Assembly: GCA_963932145.1 (NCBI GenBank)
Contig: OZ010571.1
Span: forward strand, 153,525,598-153,589,597
Length of the DNA stretch: 64,000 bases
Direction of reading: 5' to 3'
From: Acanthosepion lycidas
Taxonomy: Eukaryota; Mollusca; Cephalopoda; Sepiida; Sepiidae
The position numbers were made by a program, and so were the translations under genes. Positions 60,961-64,000 of the stretch are shown here, piece by piece. Below the pieces are notes generated by a model, which made no database searches, was not told the origin of the DNA, and saw nothing but the letters and a program-made list of their open reading frames with translations. The number at the start of each line of letters is the position of its first letter. The first letter of the stretch is position 1.

Positions 60961-62220
60961 ATGATTTTTTTTTTTTTTTCTATTTTATTAAATTTATATC
61001 AGAAAGACTTACTCTATTATAGTTGCAACATATTTCATGCCTATTATAACTGTTATTAGGAGACAGAAGTAATGAATTAATTTCTCAGATATTTTGAATT
61101 GTAGCAAAGATTTCCAAAATTAGACCAATGATTTCTTTGAATGTGCCACTTTGATTATCAGGTGATTTAGATTATGTGCTAGACTAAATTTTCTACCTTC
61201 TGTTCTTCGCCCAATATTGATTGCATCAAAGTCCTTGTAAAAGCTATTACTAATCAGTCTGCAAGCTTAAAATGTCTCTTCATTATATGACTAATACATG
61301 AACATCTCGACCCCACATTATATGGTATGCTCATCTTGTAACAGTTTCTTCTCGCCCTAAGACAGGCATTATCAGCTCTTTCTGCTTTATAGTCAACATT
61401 TCCAAATGTCTACTACAAGTAGGCGGCAGGTATGAATTTTGGAATTAACGGTATTGGTGACATCTAACATGCTATTCATAGTTGACTACCCACTTATCAT
61501 ATAATTTGCCATGAAAAACTGGTATTTGACTGGCATTTGTGTTTCATACGCATTAATTTGTTGATTGGATAAATGTTGTTAGATAAGCAATGAGGCGACA
61601 AAGGCTAGAGGGTCATAAGTTAGGATAATTTGTGTTTCTGTCTAAAATAATTTTTCCTTCTGACAAATGGGGTTTGTCTAAGTCTAGAGAAAAGAGCTAT
61701 CATTGAGATTTGTTCCTTTTAAAAGCAGTTTCTATCATTCTCTGTACAAGTTTCTTTTTAAATATATTTAATTTCTTAAGATCTCATTACTTATCATATT
61801 AATAATTGAGACTCTAAAATAGATTCTAACTAATTGTCCTAATCTAGATAACCAAAAAAATAGAAGCTGTTCCTTTTCTCCCTCAGCAAAAATTACTTGT
61901 TGAGAAATTAAACTATTTGAGTAAATCTATACTAGATTATATCCATTCCCTTTTATGATATCCATAAATCCATTTTCTATATTACTCAATTTCTCAAAAA
62001 AGAAAAATCTGAGCCAACCAAGCATAGAAATGAATACAATATGGCAACCAGTAATAAGTGCTAGAGAAAATCAATGAATAACAACAAAAATTGCAATATA
62101 AGCTCTGTTTTAAAAAAAAAAAAAAAAAAAAACAAAATTCAATAATAATAGAAAAAAATTACAATATGAGCACTGGTAAAAAAAAAAATGATGGCTGAGA
62201 TATCCCAAAACTTCATGCAC
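60961..62220. other. AT-rich non-coding DNA
   Basis: A-run at 62111-62131; no gene recognised. Confidence 0.5.
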
Positions 62221-62607
62221 AGGACACATGGCCTAGTGGATAAAGACGATGGTTAGATCCAGTGACAAGATTTGTGAGTTCAATACCAGGCAGTGGTGAA
62301 CCAAGACAGAGTTGAGTTAAAGGGAAATAAACAAGAAGAGGCATGGAACTAGAACAATCTATCCTGGTGGATGAAATAAAGGGTTGGGTTCAAAATTTCA
62401 GTCACCTGAAGAAGGCTGGAGAATACAACGGCCGAAATGTTGTGAATATGGCAATGAAGATGAGGATAACAGTCCAAGTAATGTAAATAATGCAAGTAGC
62501 CATAATATTAGGTTGGAGCAAAAATAATATCGTTTTCTCACATTGTAAAATATGTGAGAAAACGACATTATTTTTGCACCAACCTAATACCTCATTTCAG
62601 AGATATA
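62221..62607 (+). mobile_element. SINE FB, simple (non-fold-back) copy, interrupted by a MITE
   Basis: The cleanest head of the family: A-box TGGCCTAGTGG at 62229-62239 and B-box GAGTTCAATACC at 62276-62287. The body GGAACTAGAACAATCTATCC, the signature CACCTGAAGAAGGCTGGAG...ACGGCCGAAATGTTG, and the tail ATACCTCATTTCAGAGATATAG follow. No inverted left arm is visible, so this is probably the basic monomer. A MADE1-like MITE occupies 62508-62587 within the tail. Confidence 0.82.
62508..62587. mobile_element. MADE1-like mariner MITE, 80 bp, nested in SINE FB
   Basis: Ends TTAGGTTGGAGCAAAAATAA and, on -, TTAGGTTGGTGCAAAAATAA, flanked by TA at 62506-62507 and 62588-62589. Removing it and one TA restores the SINE tail CATAATACCTCATTTCAG, as in sister copies. 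Confidence 0.93.
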
Positions 62608-63434
<827 letters not shown>

Positions 63435-64000
63435 ACAAAGTCAAAATTTCAATTCCTTTAGTTCCAACCCAGTTCAAACCATTTTAAAATACACATATAA
63501 TTTGGAGTCTTTGATAATGTTTAGGGCTCTGATGGTGTTACATTTATAGATTATTAACTAAGTCTTGCTCTGTGTATATTCGTGTGTATTTTTTGTTTCA
63601 TTTTTTTTTTTTTTTTTTTTTTTTTACAAAACTAATTAACTCCCCTGAACTGGCAATGCCAGGTGGCGGTCTCTCCTGTTTGAATAGGTTTGCAAAACCA
63701 GATGGTGAAAAGATCCATTTCATCTAACAATAACAGTTAAAAAAAAAAAATATTTAAACTATACAAACCTAATATTAACAAAATATATACAGCCATTTTT
63801 TTATGATATGGGTAAACTAGATATTACTCTTTAATTTTAGAGAGCAGCTACCCAACTCTGCTTTAATTATCTTTAAAAAAATTTGCCAGAAGTATTTGCT
63901 GGTTGTATGTATGTTTGTGTCTTAACTCTTGATCATAGCCAATTGAATTTTTGCTACTAGTTGAGCTTAGCTTGGTAACCATAGTATGCTTTGATTACAA
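63435..64000. other. Intron downstream of the DAPK exon
   Basis: A T-run at 63600-63625 and AT-rich sequence. The next kinase exon, expected to continue with a VAGGELFD-like motif, is not in the window. Confidence 0.65.

Overview
The window is strongly AT-rich metazoan DNA in which only one host coding exon can be supported: 63210-63428 on the + strand, a kinase-domain exon of a death-associated protein kinase (DAPK)-type gene with clean splice sites. Nothing else looks like a host gene. The rest reads as intron and/or intergenic DNA filled with repeats. Dense (AT)n tracts, several tRNA-derived SINE families, decayed LINEs and Tc1/mariner and hAT debris fit a large, repeat-rich invertebrate genome. 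A coleoid cephalopod, probably an octopus, is my best guess; it rests on overall style and on the LINE/SINE types, not on a diagnostic marker.

Layout. 1-8.7 kb: AT-rich DNA, a perfect 25-bp hairpin, a LINE tail, a fold-back SINE carrying a 20-bp minisatellite, a fossil Ty3/Gypsy-like gag region and a broken Tc1-like transposase. 8.7-21.8 kb: mostly unrecognised AT-rich DNA with (AT)n tracts, a mariner remnant and a small MITE. 21.8-33.8 kb: a near-perfect 159-bp-stem palindrome built from a tRNA-derived SINE, two short hAT elements with 8-bp target duplications, MITEs including a MADE1-like mariner element, and three SINE copies. 33.8-46.6 kb: few recognisable elements, but an uninterrupted homopyrimidine tract of about 1.1 kb (40693-41799) and two LINE 3' ends. 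46.6-62.6 kb: five copies of the fold-back SINE family, a LINE/mariner/LINE patchwork, a pogo/Tigger-like MITE, and a second MADE1-like element nested in a SINE. 62.6-64 kb: the DAPK exon and its flanks.

If the DAPK gene reads left to right, much of the window may be its upstream intron. A marked excess of long T-runs over long A-runs on the + strand is compatible with this but does not prove it. The most interesting theme is self-complementary retroposons: one tRNA-SINE family with eight loci here, often with its tail copied in inverse orientation at the front and once flanked by an exact 12-bp target duplication, plus a second SINE family forming the 159-bp stem. Transcribed, these would give long RNA hairpins.
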